Made by a program: the position numbers and the translations under genes | Assembly (NCBI GenBank): GCA_016710745.1 | Contig: JADJVB010000010.1 | Location: forward strand, 1,550,001-1,614,000 | Direction: 5' to 3' | Source of the DNA: Chitinophagaceae bacterium | Lineage (GTDB): Bacteria; Bacteroidota; Bacteroidia; Chitinophagales; Chitinophagaceae | DNA length: 64,000 nt | The notes under the pieces: generated by a model | Databases searched by the model: none | Told to the model about the DNA's origin: nothing | The model's input: only the letters and a program-made list of their open reading frames with translations | Shown: piece after piece, positions 9,261 through 16,885 of the stretch | Numbering within the stretch: position 1 is the first letter of the stretch | How the letters are laid out: each line of letters starts with the position of its first letter

Positions 9261-9377
9261 TTAATGGATAGTGTTAACATAGCTTACACAAACCATCCTC
9301 TTAACAAAGTTTTGTAAAAATATACAGGCTGTTGGCATGTTAGTTGAAGCATTTGAACCAACTAAACAGTTTAATTT

Positions 9378-9956
9378 ATGAAAACAAAGTTTGTAATCCT
9401 GGCGGTATGCAGTATGATGGGTACTGCAGCATCGGCCCAAAAATTTCATATTGGTGTTAAAGGCGGCGCCAATATCAACAAAATCACCGGCCAATCTTTC
9501 AGCGATCAGTTTTCTTATGGTTACCACCTCGGGGGATTCTTTTCGGTTGGACTGGGCAAAAAGTTTTCCATTCAGCCCGAAATATTGTTTAATCAGGTCA
9601 ATATCGATACGTCGGGCCAGTTCAGTGCGGTGTATAAATTTAACCAGGTAGATAAAGTACAGCTCCGCTATCTGAGTGTACCCATCCTCCTGAATTATAA
9701 GCCGGTGAAGTATCTAACGCTGCAGGCGGGTCCGCAATTTGGTGTGCTGATGAACAAAAGCAAAACCCTGCTCGAAAACGGCCGGGATGCTTTTAAGGCA
9801 GGCGATTTCAGTATGTTGGGCGGTGCCCAGGTTAATATCGGGCACCTGAATATTTACGGGCGCTATGCTATTGGCTTAAGTAATTTAAATGATATCGATA
9901 ATAAGGAAAAGTGGAAAAGCCAGGGTTTCCAGGTTGGTGTGGGATTCACGCTATAG
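9378..9956 (+). CDS. PorT-family-like outer-membrane beta-barrel protein
   Basis: A 192-aa protein with a signal peptide (MKTKFVILAVCSMMGTAASA) and an eight-strand small-barrel pattern. Typical segments are HIGVKGGANINKITGQSF, YHLGGFFSVGLGKKFSIQPEILF, YLSVPILLNYKP and LQAGPQFGVLM; the end is FQVGVGFTL. This matches the OMP_b-brl_2/PorT-like family that is abundant in Bacteroidota. Its ligand is unknown. Confidence 0.85.
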   Translation: MKTKFVILAVCSMMGTAASAQKFHIGVKGGANINKITGQSFSDQFSYGYHLGGFFSVGLGKKFSIQPEILFNQVNIDTSGQFSAVYKFNQVDKVQLRYLSVPILLNYKPVKYLTLQAGPQFGVLMNKSKTLLENGRDAFKAGDFSMLGGAQVNIGHLNIYGRYAIGLSNLNDIDNKEKWKSQGFQVGVGFTL

Positions 9957-9995
9957 CGTGATCAACATGGCCGGCGTTTGTAAAGAATAATGTAA

Positions 9996-10568
9996 TCAGG
10001 AACGTATGATGGTGAGCGAGCCATCTGCGTTCCATTTTACAATGTCTGAGGGAGAGGATGCTGTTTCATCATCCTGGCGGTGTTCAACGATATAATCAAC
10101 TCCTTTTTTTATTTCAATGTCAATGTCGGTAAACAGCGAAGCCGGCGGGTAGCCCGATATGTTAGCCGAGGTAGACACCAGTGGTTTACCAAAGCGGTTG
10201 AGGAGTTGCCGGCAAAACGGGTCGGCTGTTACGCGAATGGCTATGGAACCGTCGCCGGCTACCAGGTTGGCAGCCAGGTTTATGGCGCCTTCATAAATAA
10301 ATGTGGTTGGCTTTTTTACGCCCTTGATATAGTCGAATATTTTTGGATAAGGCTGTGTAACATATTTGATGATCTCTTTTTCATCGGGCAGCAGCACGAT
10401 CATGCTTTTACTATCCGCTCGTTTTTTTAAGGAATAAATTTTAGCTACCGCATCGGCATTGGTGGCGTCGCACCCGATGCCCCAAACCGTATCGGTAGGG
10501 TAGAGCAGGAGTCCGCCTGTTTCCAAAACGGTAAGACTTTTGACAATATCGTTTTCAAATCCCATCAT
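9996..10568 (-). CDS. tsaC: L-threonylcarbamoyladenylate synthase (Sua5/TsaC/YciO family)
   Basis: A 190-aa protein that forms threonylcarbamoyl-AMP for the t6A37 modification of ANN-decoding tRNAs. It shows LLYPTDTVWGIGCDATN at residues ~20-36, KKRADSKSMIVLL (the nucleotide-binding KxR region), AIRVTADPFCRQLL and PLVSTSANISGYP. It lacks the extra C-terminal domain of long Sua5 proteins, so it is the short type. The ATG overlaps the stop of the upstream glycosyltransferase gene as ATGA; a second ATG follows directly (MMGF), so the true start could be 10565. Confidence 0.92.
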   Translation of the reverse strand: MMGFENDIVKSLTVLETGGLLLYPTDTVWGIGCDATNADAVAKIYSLKKRADSKSMIVLLPDEKEIIKYVTQPYPKIFDYIKGVKKPTTFIYEGAINLAANLVAGDGSIAIRVTADPFCRQLLNRFGKPLVSTSANISGYPPASLFTDIDIEIKKGVDYIVEHRQDDETASSPSDIVKWNADGSLTIIRS

Positions 10569-11707
10569 AACGATTGGTATAGTTTCATCACGGCTTCCGC
10601 CGTATTTTTTAGTGAAAATTTATCGGCGTGTACCATTCCTTTTTCAATCATCTGCTTTCTTAGTTCGGTATCCGTACTCACCCTTTTCATGGCTGCTGCT
10701 ATTTCTTCGGGATGGTTTGGGTCTATATAAAGCGCTGCATCGCCGCCGGTTTCGGGCATACAACTCAGTTTGGAGGTGATCACGGGTAACCGGCTGTACA
10801 GGGCTTCCAGCACGGGAATACCAAAGCCTTCAAACATGCTGGGGTAGATCATTGCCGTGGCCAATTGGTAAATGGCCGGGAAATCGGCCGACAACCTGAA
10901 CCCGTCAGATCCTGCTTCGGCATGTTCCGATAAAAAAATAACGTTCTCCGTCAATCCGTTTTCGGCAATATAGTCTTTCACTTTTTGTTTGTACGCGCCG
11001 CCATCACCGATCACCACTAACGGCAGGGGCGAATCGAGCAGTGTAAGCGCCCTACAAAGTTGCAGTAAATTTTTTCTTTCAATGATTGAGCCAACGTATA
11101 AAAAATAGTCAGGAGGTAAATTGTACCGCTGCCTCACCGCTTCTTTTTTATCGTCAGTTACTAACTCAGCAAAAGCCGGGTTGCAGCTTTGGTAGCAAAC
11201 GGTGATTTTTTCTTCGGGGATCTTATAATAATCAATAATGTCCTGCCGGGTTTGTTCGCTCACCGCAATGATCTTATCGGCATGCCTGCAGGCATAGGTG
11301 AATTTATACCGGTAAATAAAACGGTCGATGGGATGGTATTGTTCGGGATAGCGTTCAAAGATCAGGTCGTGGATGGTAACCACCGATTTGATGCCTGTTT
11401 TGGCGATACCCACCGGAATTTCATGACTCAGACCATGATATAGTTCGATACCCTGCTGCTGCAGGTCTTTTTTAACCCAGTTGCTGCGCCATAAATTTTT
11501 AAACAGCCGCCCCGGAAAATGTTGCGGACTGATGGCCTGTATATTATTAAAACCGCTGGTATCAAAACCGGGTTTTATGGTTGGTGCAAATAAATAATAT
11601 TCGTGTTCGGGATAAAAACGGGCCAGCGATGAAATGAGGGTACGACTGTAATGCCCCAGACCAGTGGGGTTTTGGTAAGCCCTTTTTGCATCGAAGCCAA
11701 TTTTCAT
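10565..11707 (-). CDS. GT4-family glycosyltransferase
   Basis: A 380-aa GT-B fold enzyme. The N-terminal domain opens MKIGFDAKRAYQNPTGLGHY with the GxGxY-type acceptor loop. The donor-binding C-terminal domain has YFLYVGSIIERKNL (residues ~200-213) and the EX7E motif in PSMFEGFGIPVLEAL. It probably transfers mannose or a similar sugar from a nucleotide donor to a surface glycan or lipid carrier. No polysaccharide cluster surrounds it, so its pathway is open. It is joined to tsaC by an ATGA overlap. Confidence 0.9.
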   Translation of the reverse strand: MKIGFDAKRAYQNPTGLGHYSRTLISSLARFYPEHEYYLFAPTIKPGFDTSGFNNIQAISPQHFPGRLFKNLWRSNWVKKDLQQQGIELYHGLSHEIPVGIAKTGIKSVVTIHDLIFERYPEQYHPIDRFIYRYKFTYACRHADKIIAVSEQTRQDIIDYYKIPEEKITVCYQSCNPAFAELVTDDKKEAVRQRYNLPPDYFLYVGSIIERKNLLQLCRALTLLDSPLPLVVIGDGGAYKQKVKDYIAENGLTENVIFLSEHAEAGSDGFRLSADFPAIYQLATAMIYPSMFEGFGIPVLEALYSRLPVITSKLSCMPETGGDAALYIDPNHPEEIAAAMKRVSTDTELRKQMIEKGMVHADKFSLKNTAEAVMKLYQSL

Positions 11708-11791
11708 CGAACAAATATACTAAGCCGCAGAACAATGGGCGTTTATTGTTTCATTCTCATGATTCTGGTTTAATTTAGCCGGAAAAAAAAT

Positions 11792-12598
11792 ATGAAGGAA
11801 CTGATACAGGAAGCCTGGGATAACCGGGAACTTTTGACCGACAGCAAATATGCCGATGCGGTGCGTGCCGTGATTGAAGAAGTAGACAAGGGCCGGTTGA
11901 GAACCGCCGCGCCCGTTGATGGAACCTGGACAGTAAACGAATGGGTGAAACAGGCCATACTCATGTATTTTGCCATACAGAAAATGGAAACCTTTACATT
12001 GCCGCCTTTTGAGTTTTACGATAAAATGAAATTAAAATCCGGTTACGCGGCCCTGGGCGTACGGGCGGTACCGCATGCCGTTGCCCGGTATGGCGCTTTT
12101 TTGGGGCGTAATGTGGTGCTAATGCCCAGCTATGTAAATATCGGTGCTTACGTTGACGAGGGTACGATGGTAGATACCTGGGCCACCGTGGGCAGTTGTG
12201 CGCAGATAGGCAAGGGCGTACACCTGAGTGGCGGCGTGGGTATTGGGGGTGTGCTGGAGCCTTTACAGGCCAGCCCCGTGATCATTGAAGATGGTTGTTT
12301 TATCGGCAGCCGCTGTATTGTGGTAGAAGGCGTACGGGTAGAGAAAGAAGCGGTGCTGGGCGCCAACGTGGTATTAACGCAATCCACCAAGATCATTGAT
12401 GTAAGCGGTGCCGAACCCATTGAGATGAAAGGTATTGTACCTGCCCGCAGTGTGGTGATACCCGGCAGTTATACCAAAAAATTCCCGGCCGGTGAATTTG
12501 GCGTAGGGTGTGCCCTCATCATCGGGCAGCGCAAACCCTCCACTGATCTGAAAACCAGTTTAAATGATGCGCTGCGTGATTTTAATGTATCGGTATAA
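11792..12598 (+). CDS. dapD: 2,3,4,5-tetrahydropyridine-2,6-dicarboxylate N-succinyltransferase
   Basis: A 268-aa trimeric left-handed beta-helix enzyme of the succinylase branch of diaminopimelate synthesis. Residues 1-95 form the helical N-terminal domain (VNEWVKQAILMYF). Hexapeptide repeats follow: GAYVDEGTMVDTWATVGSCAQIGKGVHLSGGVGIGGVLEP in pieces, then GCFIGSRCIVVEGVRVEKEAVLGANVVL. The presence of both dapD and dapB in the window indicates the succinyl route. It is encoded alone, 20 bp before a transporter gene. Confidence 0.97.
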   Translation: MKELIQEAWDNRELLTDSKYADAVRAVIEEVDKGRLRTAAPVDGTWTVNEWVKQAILMYFAIQKMETFTLPPFEFYDKMKLKSGYAALGVRAVPHAVARYGAFLGRNVVLMPSYVNIGAYVDEGTMVDTWATVGSCAQIGKGVHLSGGVGIGGVLEPLQASPVIIEDGCFIGSRCIVVEGVRVEKEAVLGANVVLTQSTKIIDVSGAEPIEMKGIVPARSVVIPGSYTKKFPAGEFGVGCALIIGQRKPSTDLKTSLNDALRDFNVSV

Positions 12599-12618
12599 GT
12601 AATCCATAAATAGTTTAC

Positions 12619-13533
12619 ATGAATGAGGCCCGAAAAAGAAATTACAGCATTGGTTTTGTGGTTTCTTTTGTGGGCGCTTTATTGTTCAGTACAAAAGCCA
12701 TTTTAGTAAAGCTGGCTTTTGCCCATACGGATACCGATGCCATCAGTTTGCTGGCACTGCGCATGGTTTTCGCTTTACCGGTTTATCTGGCGGTTGCGTT
12801 TTTATACAGCAACCGGTCTTCCAATGTAAAATTCACGAGCCGGCAGTGGTTGCTGGTGGTAGCGATGGGACTAACGGGTTACTACCTGAGCAGCCTGTTC
12901 GATTTTATTGGTCTGCAATATATTTCGGCCGGACTGGAGCGGTTGATCCTCTTCCTGTATCCCACGTTCGCCGTTTTTTTGAATGCTGTTTTTTTTAAAC
13001 AAAAGATCAATACCATACAGCGCATCGCGCTGGCACTCACCTATATGGGCATTGGCATTGCGTTCTTTGGTGAGTTGCGGCTCGACAACACGAACCCGGA
13101 TTTCCTGCTCGGTTCCTTTTTTATTTTCTTATGTGCCATCACGTTTTCCATCTACCTGGTTGGCAGTGGAAGGTTGATACCCCTGGTTGGTGCCACCAAG
13201 TTTACGGCCTATGCCATGACGGCGGCGGCCATCGGTGTATTGGGTCATTATTTTGTGGTGGGCAATACCGTGCATCATGTAAGCAATGAACTGTTGGGCT
13301 ATGGTATTTTGCTGGCCATTATTGCCACGGTAATTCCAACCTTTCTGATCTCGAACGGGTTAAAAAAGATCGGTTCCAATAATGTGGCCATTATTTCGAG
13401 TATTGGTCCGGTATCCACCATATTGCAGGCGCATTTTGTGTTGGGTGAGCCTTTAACGGTTTCTCAAATAGGCGGCACCCTGTTGGTTATCACCGGGGTT
13501 TTATTAACCGGCTGGCGAAACCGCGATATTTAG
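12619..13533 (+). CDS. EamA/DMT-family transporter
   Basis: A 304-aa inner-membrane protein with about ten helices in two EamA halves (first half from FVVSFVGALLFSTKAILVKLAF, second half from FLLGSFFIFLCAITFSIYLV). Each half ends with the typical pattern (GLERLILFLYPTFAVFLNAVFF and IGPVSTILQAHFVLGEPLTVSQ). Substrates in this family include amino acids and other metabolites; none can be assigned. Its closeness to dapD suggests a shared transcript but does not prove a functional link. Confidence 0.9.
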   Translation: MNEARKRNYSIGFVVSFVGALLFSTKAILVKLAFAHTDTDAISLLALRMVFALPVYLAVAFLYSNRSSNVKFTSRQWLLVVAMGLTGYYLSSLFDFIGLQYISAGLERLILFLYPTFAVFLNAVFFKQKINTIQRIALALTYMGIGIAFFGELRLDNTNPDFLLGSFFIFLCAITFSIYLVGSGRLIPLVGATKFTAYAMTAAAIGVLGHYFVVGNTVHHVSNELLGYGILLAIIATVIPTFLISNGLKKIGSNNVAIISSIGPVSTILQAHFVLGEPLTVSQIGGTLLVITGVLLTGWRNRDI

Positions 13534-13557
13534 TTTTTTTAAAATCATTTTTGCCTT

Positions 13558-13565
13558 TACATTTG
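13558..13565 (+). promoter_or_regulatory. Candidate -7 box for tRNA-Leu
   Basis: TACATTTG matches the Bacteroidota TAnnTTTG box and lies 16 bp before the tRNA 5' end, a reasonable distance for a short 5' leader. Confidence 0.5.
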
Positions 13566-13581
13566 CTGTCCCAAACCACCT

Positions 13582-13665
13582 GCCCAGATGGCGAAATTGG
13601 TAGACGCACTGCCTTCAGGTGGCAGCGTTCGCAAGGACGTGCTGGTTCGAATCCAGTTCTGGGCA
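13582..13665 (+). tRNA. tRNA-Leu (anticodon CAG)
   Basis: The acceptor strand GCCCAGA pairs with TCTGGGC at 13658-13664, with A as discriminator. The D-loop (AAATTGGTAGA), the anticodon stem CTGCC/GGCAG with loop TTCAGGT (CAG at 13616-13618), a long class II variable arm (GTTCGCAAGGAC) and the T-loop TTCGAAT are all present. CCA is not encoded. The long variable arm and CAG anticodon give leucine. The tRNA marks the left edge of an AT-rich accessory region, but no copy of its 3' end was found further right. Confidence 0.97.
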
Positions 13666-13670
13666 CAAGG

Positions 13671-13703
13671 CCTTCCGGTTGATTCCGGGAGGTTTTGTAT
13701 TTT
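13671..13703 (+). terminator. Terminator after tRNA-Leu
   Basis: CCTTCCGG (13671-13678) pairs with CCGGGAGG (13685-13692), one G-T wobble, across a six-base loop, followed by TTTTGTATTTT. It begins six bases after the tRNA. Confidence 0.85.
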
Positions 13704-14071
13704 AAAGAATAAAAACTTTCGCCTCGGTTCGTGTTTCAAGAACCAGAATGTCAGCTTTTTAGTTTTGTTCCGCCCGGGCAGCGACCACGCCGGGGTTTTC
13801 CGAAAGGGAAAGGATGTTACAGTAACAGAAGCGGGAACAGCAACCGTGGTGAAATGATTTGACCATGCATTTGTTAATCGAAAAGGCCGGTTAAACGGGC
13901 TAATATTACCCGTTATTATGGCAACCTGTAAAACGGCCTAACCTACCAGTTTGTGGTATATAAATATCCGGTTATAAGATTTACATTTGGCCGTTATTAT
14001 TTGAATACAATTGAATACAAACGAATAAATACGAGATTTTCGGAAAAAGGAGTAAATTGATAATCAATAAG
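13704..14071. other. Non-coding left edge of the accessory region, with a nested stem-loop
   Basis: I see no gene between the tRNA terminator and the cassette-like boundary at 14071. A nested palindrome lies at 13884-13939: an outer stem AGGCCG/CGGCCT and an inner stem ACGGG (13895-13899)/CCCGT (13909-13913) whose loop reads CTAATATTA. Between 14000 and 14035 there are AT-rich short repeats (TTGAATACAA, TTGAATACAA, ACGAATAAATACGA). None of these has an assigned role. Confidence 0.5.
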
Positions 14072-14111
14072 ATATTGCGGCTATTGCGCAAATACAAGAG
14101 TTAGCTGCTAC
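14071..14111 (+). repeat. Half site of a cassette-type element, left boundary of the nuclease gene block
   Basis: The sequence TGCGCAAATACAAGAGTTAG resembles the right-hand ends of the two full elements at 15943 and 16886 (TGCACAAAGCC... and TGCAGCAAGCC...). Its last part, GTTAGCTGCTAC (14100-14111), is the reverse complement, 11 of 12 bases, of GCAGCAGCTAAC at 15943-15954, which is at the other end of the same gene block. No matching left arm was found upstream, so it looks like a half site or a primary insertion site. Confidence 0.55.
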
Positions 14112-14151
14112 CTATAATAGACTCTGACAATTTTAAAATTATTTTTCGCTA

Positions 14152-15921
14152 ATGCAGCATATAACCTCAATAAAATATAGCAATTATAAATGTTTTAAAG
14201 CTTTTACTATATCACTTAATGATTTTAATATTTTGGTAGGGCCAAACAATGCGGGTAAGTCGACAGTTTTTGGTTCCCTGAAGATTTTAGCAGAAGGTCT
14301 ACGAAAAGGGAGGGCCAAAAAACCTATAATGATAAAGAGTCCTGAAGGTAAAAATATTCTAGGATATGCAATTGATTTGGATCAAGTTCCAATTGCAACT
14401 GAAAATGTCTTTTACAATTATGATGAAGATACACCTGCAATTATAAGATTCAGATTGTCAGATGGCGCATACCTTCAAATTTTCTTTCTGTCAAGAGGCA
14501 ATTGTTATATGAATTATGAATCTGACAAGTTTAGTATTATATCACCAACCGAATTCAAAAAAAAAGTAACACTTGAAATTGGCTATGTCCCAATTCTTGG
14601 CCCAGTAGAGCATACTGAAAGGTTATATCAAAAAGAAGCAGCAAGACTGGCATTATTAACTCATACAGCATCCAGAAATTTCCGAAATATATGGTTTCAT
14701 TATTGTGAAGATTTTAATGAATTCAAAGAATTGGTCCGAAGCACATGGCCAGGAATGGATATTGACCCCCCCGAGATAAATCGTTCTTCAAAAGACACAA
14801 CAATAGATATGTTCTGTCCTGAAGAAAGAATCGCTAGGGAAATATTTTGGGCAGGGTTCGGGTTTCAAGTATGGTGTCAAATGTTGACTTACATCGTAAA
14901 AAATAAAGGTGCCTCAATTTTTTTAATTGATGAACCTGATATTTATCTTCACTCAGACTTACAAAGGCAGTTATTAGGTATTTTAAAAGCTTTGGGGCCC
15001 GATATCATCATTGCAACACATTCCACAGAGATGATTAGTGAAGCAGAAATCAATGACATATTATTGATAAACAAATCAAACCAATCTGCAAAACGAATTA
15101 AAGACCCATCACAGTTAGTAAACATTTTTCAAGTTTTAGGATCTAATTTAAACCCTGTTTTAACACAAATTGCAAAATCAAGGCGTGTTCTATTCGTTGA
15201 AGGCAAAGATTTTTCTATTTTTTCAAAATTTGCTAGATTATTAAAAAAAGACCAAGTTGCGAATCGCTCTGATTTTGCTGTTGTTCCAATAGAAGGATTT
15301 AATCCTATTAAACTTCGTGCTTTTAAAGAAGGAATTGAAAAAACTATTGGTTCAAAAATACTATCTGCAGTAATATTTGATAAAGATTACAGGTCAGACA
15401 ATGAAGTAAAAAAGGAACAAAAGGAACTAGAAGTAGGAAATATTTTTGCTCATATTCATTCATGCAAAGAAATAGAAAATTTTCTTTTAATTCCTCAATC
15501 AATAAAGAAGGCAATTGAAGATCGTATAAGTGAATCAAATATGAGGACAAAGAAACTAACGACTTTTGATAAGGAGATAAATCAGTACTTAGAAGATATT
15601 TCTAGTGATTTTAAACATAGAACTCAAGCCCAACTGCAATCTCATAGATTGAAATACGATAAAAGCATAAACCCAAGGAATGATGAGTCCAGCATCATTG
15701 AAGTTATTTTAAAGGAATTTGAACAACAGTGGACTGAACTTTCAGAACGTCTTAAAATAGTGCCAGGAAAAGAATTTTTATCCGCTTTAAACGAAAAGCT
15801 ACAGGAAGATTACAAAATATCAATAACAGCTGCAAATATTATTAACAGTCTACCAAAAAATGCGGTTCCTGAAGAGGTCAAAATTCTTATTGACCAAATT
15901 GACAATTTTAGAAAAAAGTGA
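14152..15921 (+). CDS. OLD-type AAA ATPase with TOPRIM nuclease domain
   Basis: A 589-aa protein. Residues 1-45 carry an SMC/ABC-like start (ITSIKYSNYKCFKAF) and Walker A GPNNAGKST. Walker B appears as IFLIDEPDIYLHSDLQ near residue 260 with an ATHS switch after it (DIIIATHSTEMISEAE). A TOPRIM domain begins at RRVLFVEGKDFSIFSKFA (~345), with a later acidic segment (AVIFDKDYRSD). This layout is the OLD (overcoming lysogenization defect) nuclease family. OLD enzymes act in phage defence either alone or with partners such as GajB helicases or retrons. No UvrD-like helicase or reverse transcriptase is adjacent, so it would be a standalone class. It is AT-rich relative to its flanks and lies between cassette-like sites. 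Confidence 0.85.
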   Translation: MQHITSIKYSNYKCFKAFTISLNDFNILVGPNNAGKSTVFGSLKILAEGLRKGRAKKPIMIKSPEGKNILGYAIDLDQVPIATENVFYNYDEDTPAIIRFRLSDGAYLQIFFLSRGNCYMNYESDKFSIISPTEFKKKVTLEIGYVPILGPVEHTERLYQKEAARLALLTHTASRNFRNIWFHYCEDFNEFKELVRSTWPGMDIDPPEINRSSKDTTIDMFCPEERIAREIFWAGFGFQVWCQMLTYIVKNKGASIFLIDEPDIYLHSDLQRQLLGILKALGPDIIIATHSTEMISEAEINDILLINKSNQSAKRIKDPSQLVNIFQVLGSNLNPVLTQIAKSRRVLFVEGKDFSIFSKFARLLKKDQVANRSDFAVVPIEGFNPIKLRAFKEGIEKTIGSKILSAVIFDKDYRSDNEVKKEQKELEVGNIFAHIHSCKEIENFLLIPQSIKKAIEDRISESNMRTKKLTTFDKEINQYLEDISSDFKHRTQAQLQSHRLKYDKSINPRNDESSIIEVILKEFEQQWTELSERLKIVPGKEFLSALNEKLQEDYKISITAANIINSLPKNAVPEEVKILIDQIDNFRKK

Positions 15922-15942
15922 CAATCATATTTTTGAGTTAAG

Positions 15943-16148
15943 GCAGCAGCTAACAAAAGGTTTTGTGCAATTGGGGCATGACGTTGAAGCAATCATCGGC
16001 AGTGCATATCCAGGCTTTATATTCGGCGGACGTAATTCTGTTGGGCAGTAGTTCTAAACTTCGGCTTTTAGTTATAAATTTAGCTTCGGTTCCGGGCGGA
16101 CAGTTGGTCAATTCCCCAACTGCACAAAGCCTCGAACGTAAGAAGCAA
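15943..16148 (+). repeat. Structured intergenic element A (attC-like), after the OLD nuclease gene
   Basis: A non-coding ~200-bp element. The left arm AGGTTTTGTGCAATTGGGG (15958-15976) pairs with CCCCAACTGCACAAAGCCT (16114-16132), with imperfect pairs only at arm positions 4 (T-G) and 13 (A-C). The interior shares GAC.TTG.AGCAAT, TGTTGGGC and CGGTTCCGGGC.GACA with element B in the same order. The outer left end GCAGCAGCTAAC pairs poorly with this element's own right end (GTAAGAAGC) but well with the start of its own gene block at 14100. This is how an integron-type site looks after insertion. Confidence 0.75.
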
Positions 16149-16161
16149 TTAGAGACCTCAC

Positions 16162-16676
16162 ATGTCAGAAGATATTCGCCATATTGAATTTATCGCAGAC
16201 AAGTCAAAAGATTTTATTGACAGGCAAATCAGTGCGTATAGACAAAAGCAATCAAATTCAGGCTCAATAATGGCAATTATATCTTTGTTTATCCCTTTCT
16301 TCTTAGGGGGCTCGACGATTCTTTTCTTTGGGTTAAACTTGTATCGTTAATCCCAATTGGACTTTTTGTTTTTGCCATTTTTTCCTTTATTGAAGTTTTA
16401 AAAAGCCGACCTTTAGACCAAGGATTTCATACAAACAAGTTTCAGGAATTAGTAAATACTAAGGATTTTAAAAAAGTCCTATTATATGAAATTGGAGCAA
16501 ATCAATCTTCCTTTAATGACAACACAAACAAAGTGGACAAGGCGAATAGCAGTTTCAAGAGAGGTATTAATGTTACAACATTTGCAGTCCTAATTTCAAT
16601 AGGACTTCTTGTGACAAACAAGTTTTTTAAGCCAATTAAACCAGAGACACCAATCAAAGTTCAAATAATAAAATAA
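16162..16676 (+). CDS. Small three-helix membrane protein of unknown function, one-base frameshift
   Basis: An open frame starts MSEDIRHIEFIADKSKDFI and stops at 16350, while the next frame continues without a break to TAA at 16676. Adding one base in the TT or AAA run at 16331-16337 restores a 171-aa protein (FGFKLVSLIPIG at the joint). It has a charged N-terminus, a helical hairpin (SIMAIISLFIPFFLGG and LVSLIPIGLFVFAIFSF), a soluble part with FKKVLLYEIGANQSSFND, and a third helix (INVTTFAVLISIGLLVTN). I recognise no family. It forms a pair with the Ser-rich gene 11 bp downstream. The break may be a sequence error or real decay. Confidence 0.6.
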
Positions 16677-16687
16677 ATTTTAAAACT

Positions 16688-16885
16688 ATGAGTGACGACA
16701 AAAATCAGCAAGAAAATTCTTGGAGCTCATCTTCAAGCAGCTCGAATGACAGTGGAACAACTCGTAACACTGATTCAGGTAATGATATACCATATGTTCC
16801 GCCAACAGACAGAACAAACTTGAACGAGAGTACAGAATTTGACACAAAACCATTTATACCACCAGCAACAAAAAGTGACGATTAA
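16688..16885 (+). CDS. Small Ser-rich hydrophilic protein, unknown function
   Basis: A 65-aa protein (MSDDKNQQENSWSSSS start). It is rich in Ser, Asn, Asp and Thr, with two proline patches (IPYVPPTDRT and KPFIPPATKSDD). It has no signal peptide or membrane helix and is probably disordered. It follows the three-helix membrane protein after 11 bp, and the two are enclosed by structured elements A and B, so they probably travel together. No function is suggested by sequence alone. Confidence 0.6.
   Translation: MSDDKNQQENSWSSSSSSSNDSGTTRNTDSGNDIPYVPPTDRTNLNESTEFDTKPFIPPATKSDD

Noticed and set aside
13588..13857. Open frame running through tRNA-Leu
   Set aside because: It reads through the tRNA and its terminator; chance frame.
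14001..14035. Iteron-like repeats as a replication origin
   Set aside because: Only two exact short copies (TTGAATACAA) and a looser third in AT-rich DNA, with no replication initiator gene nearby.
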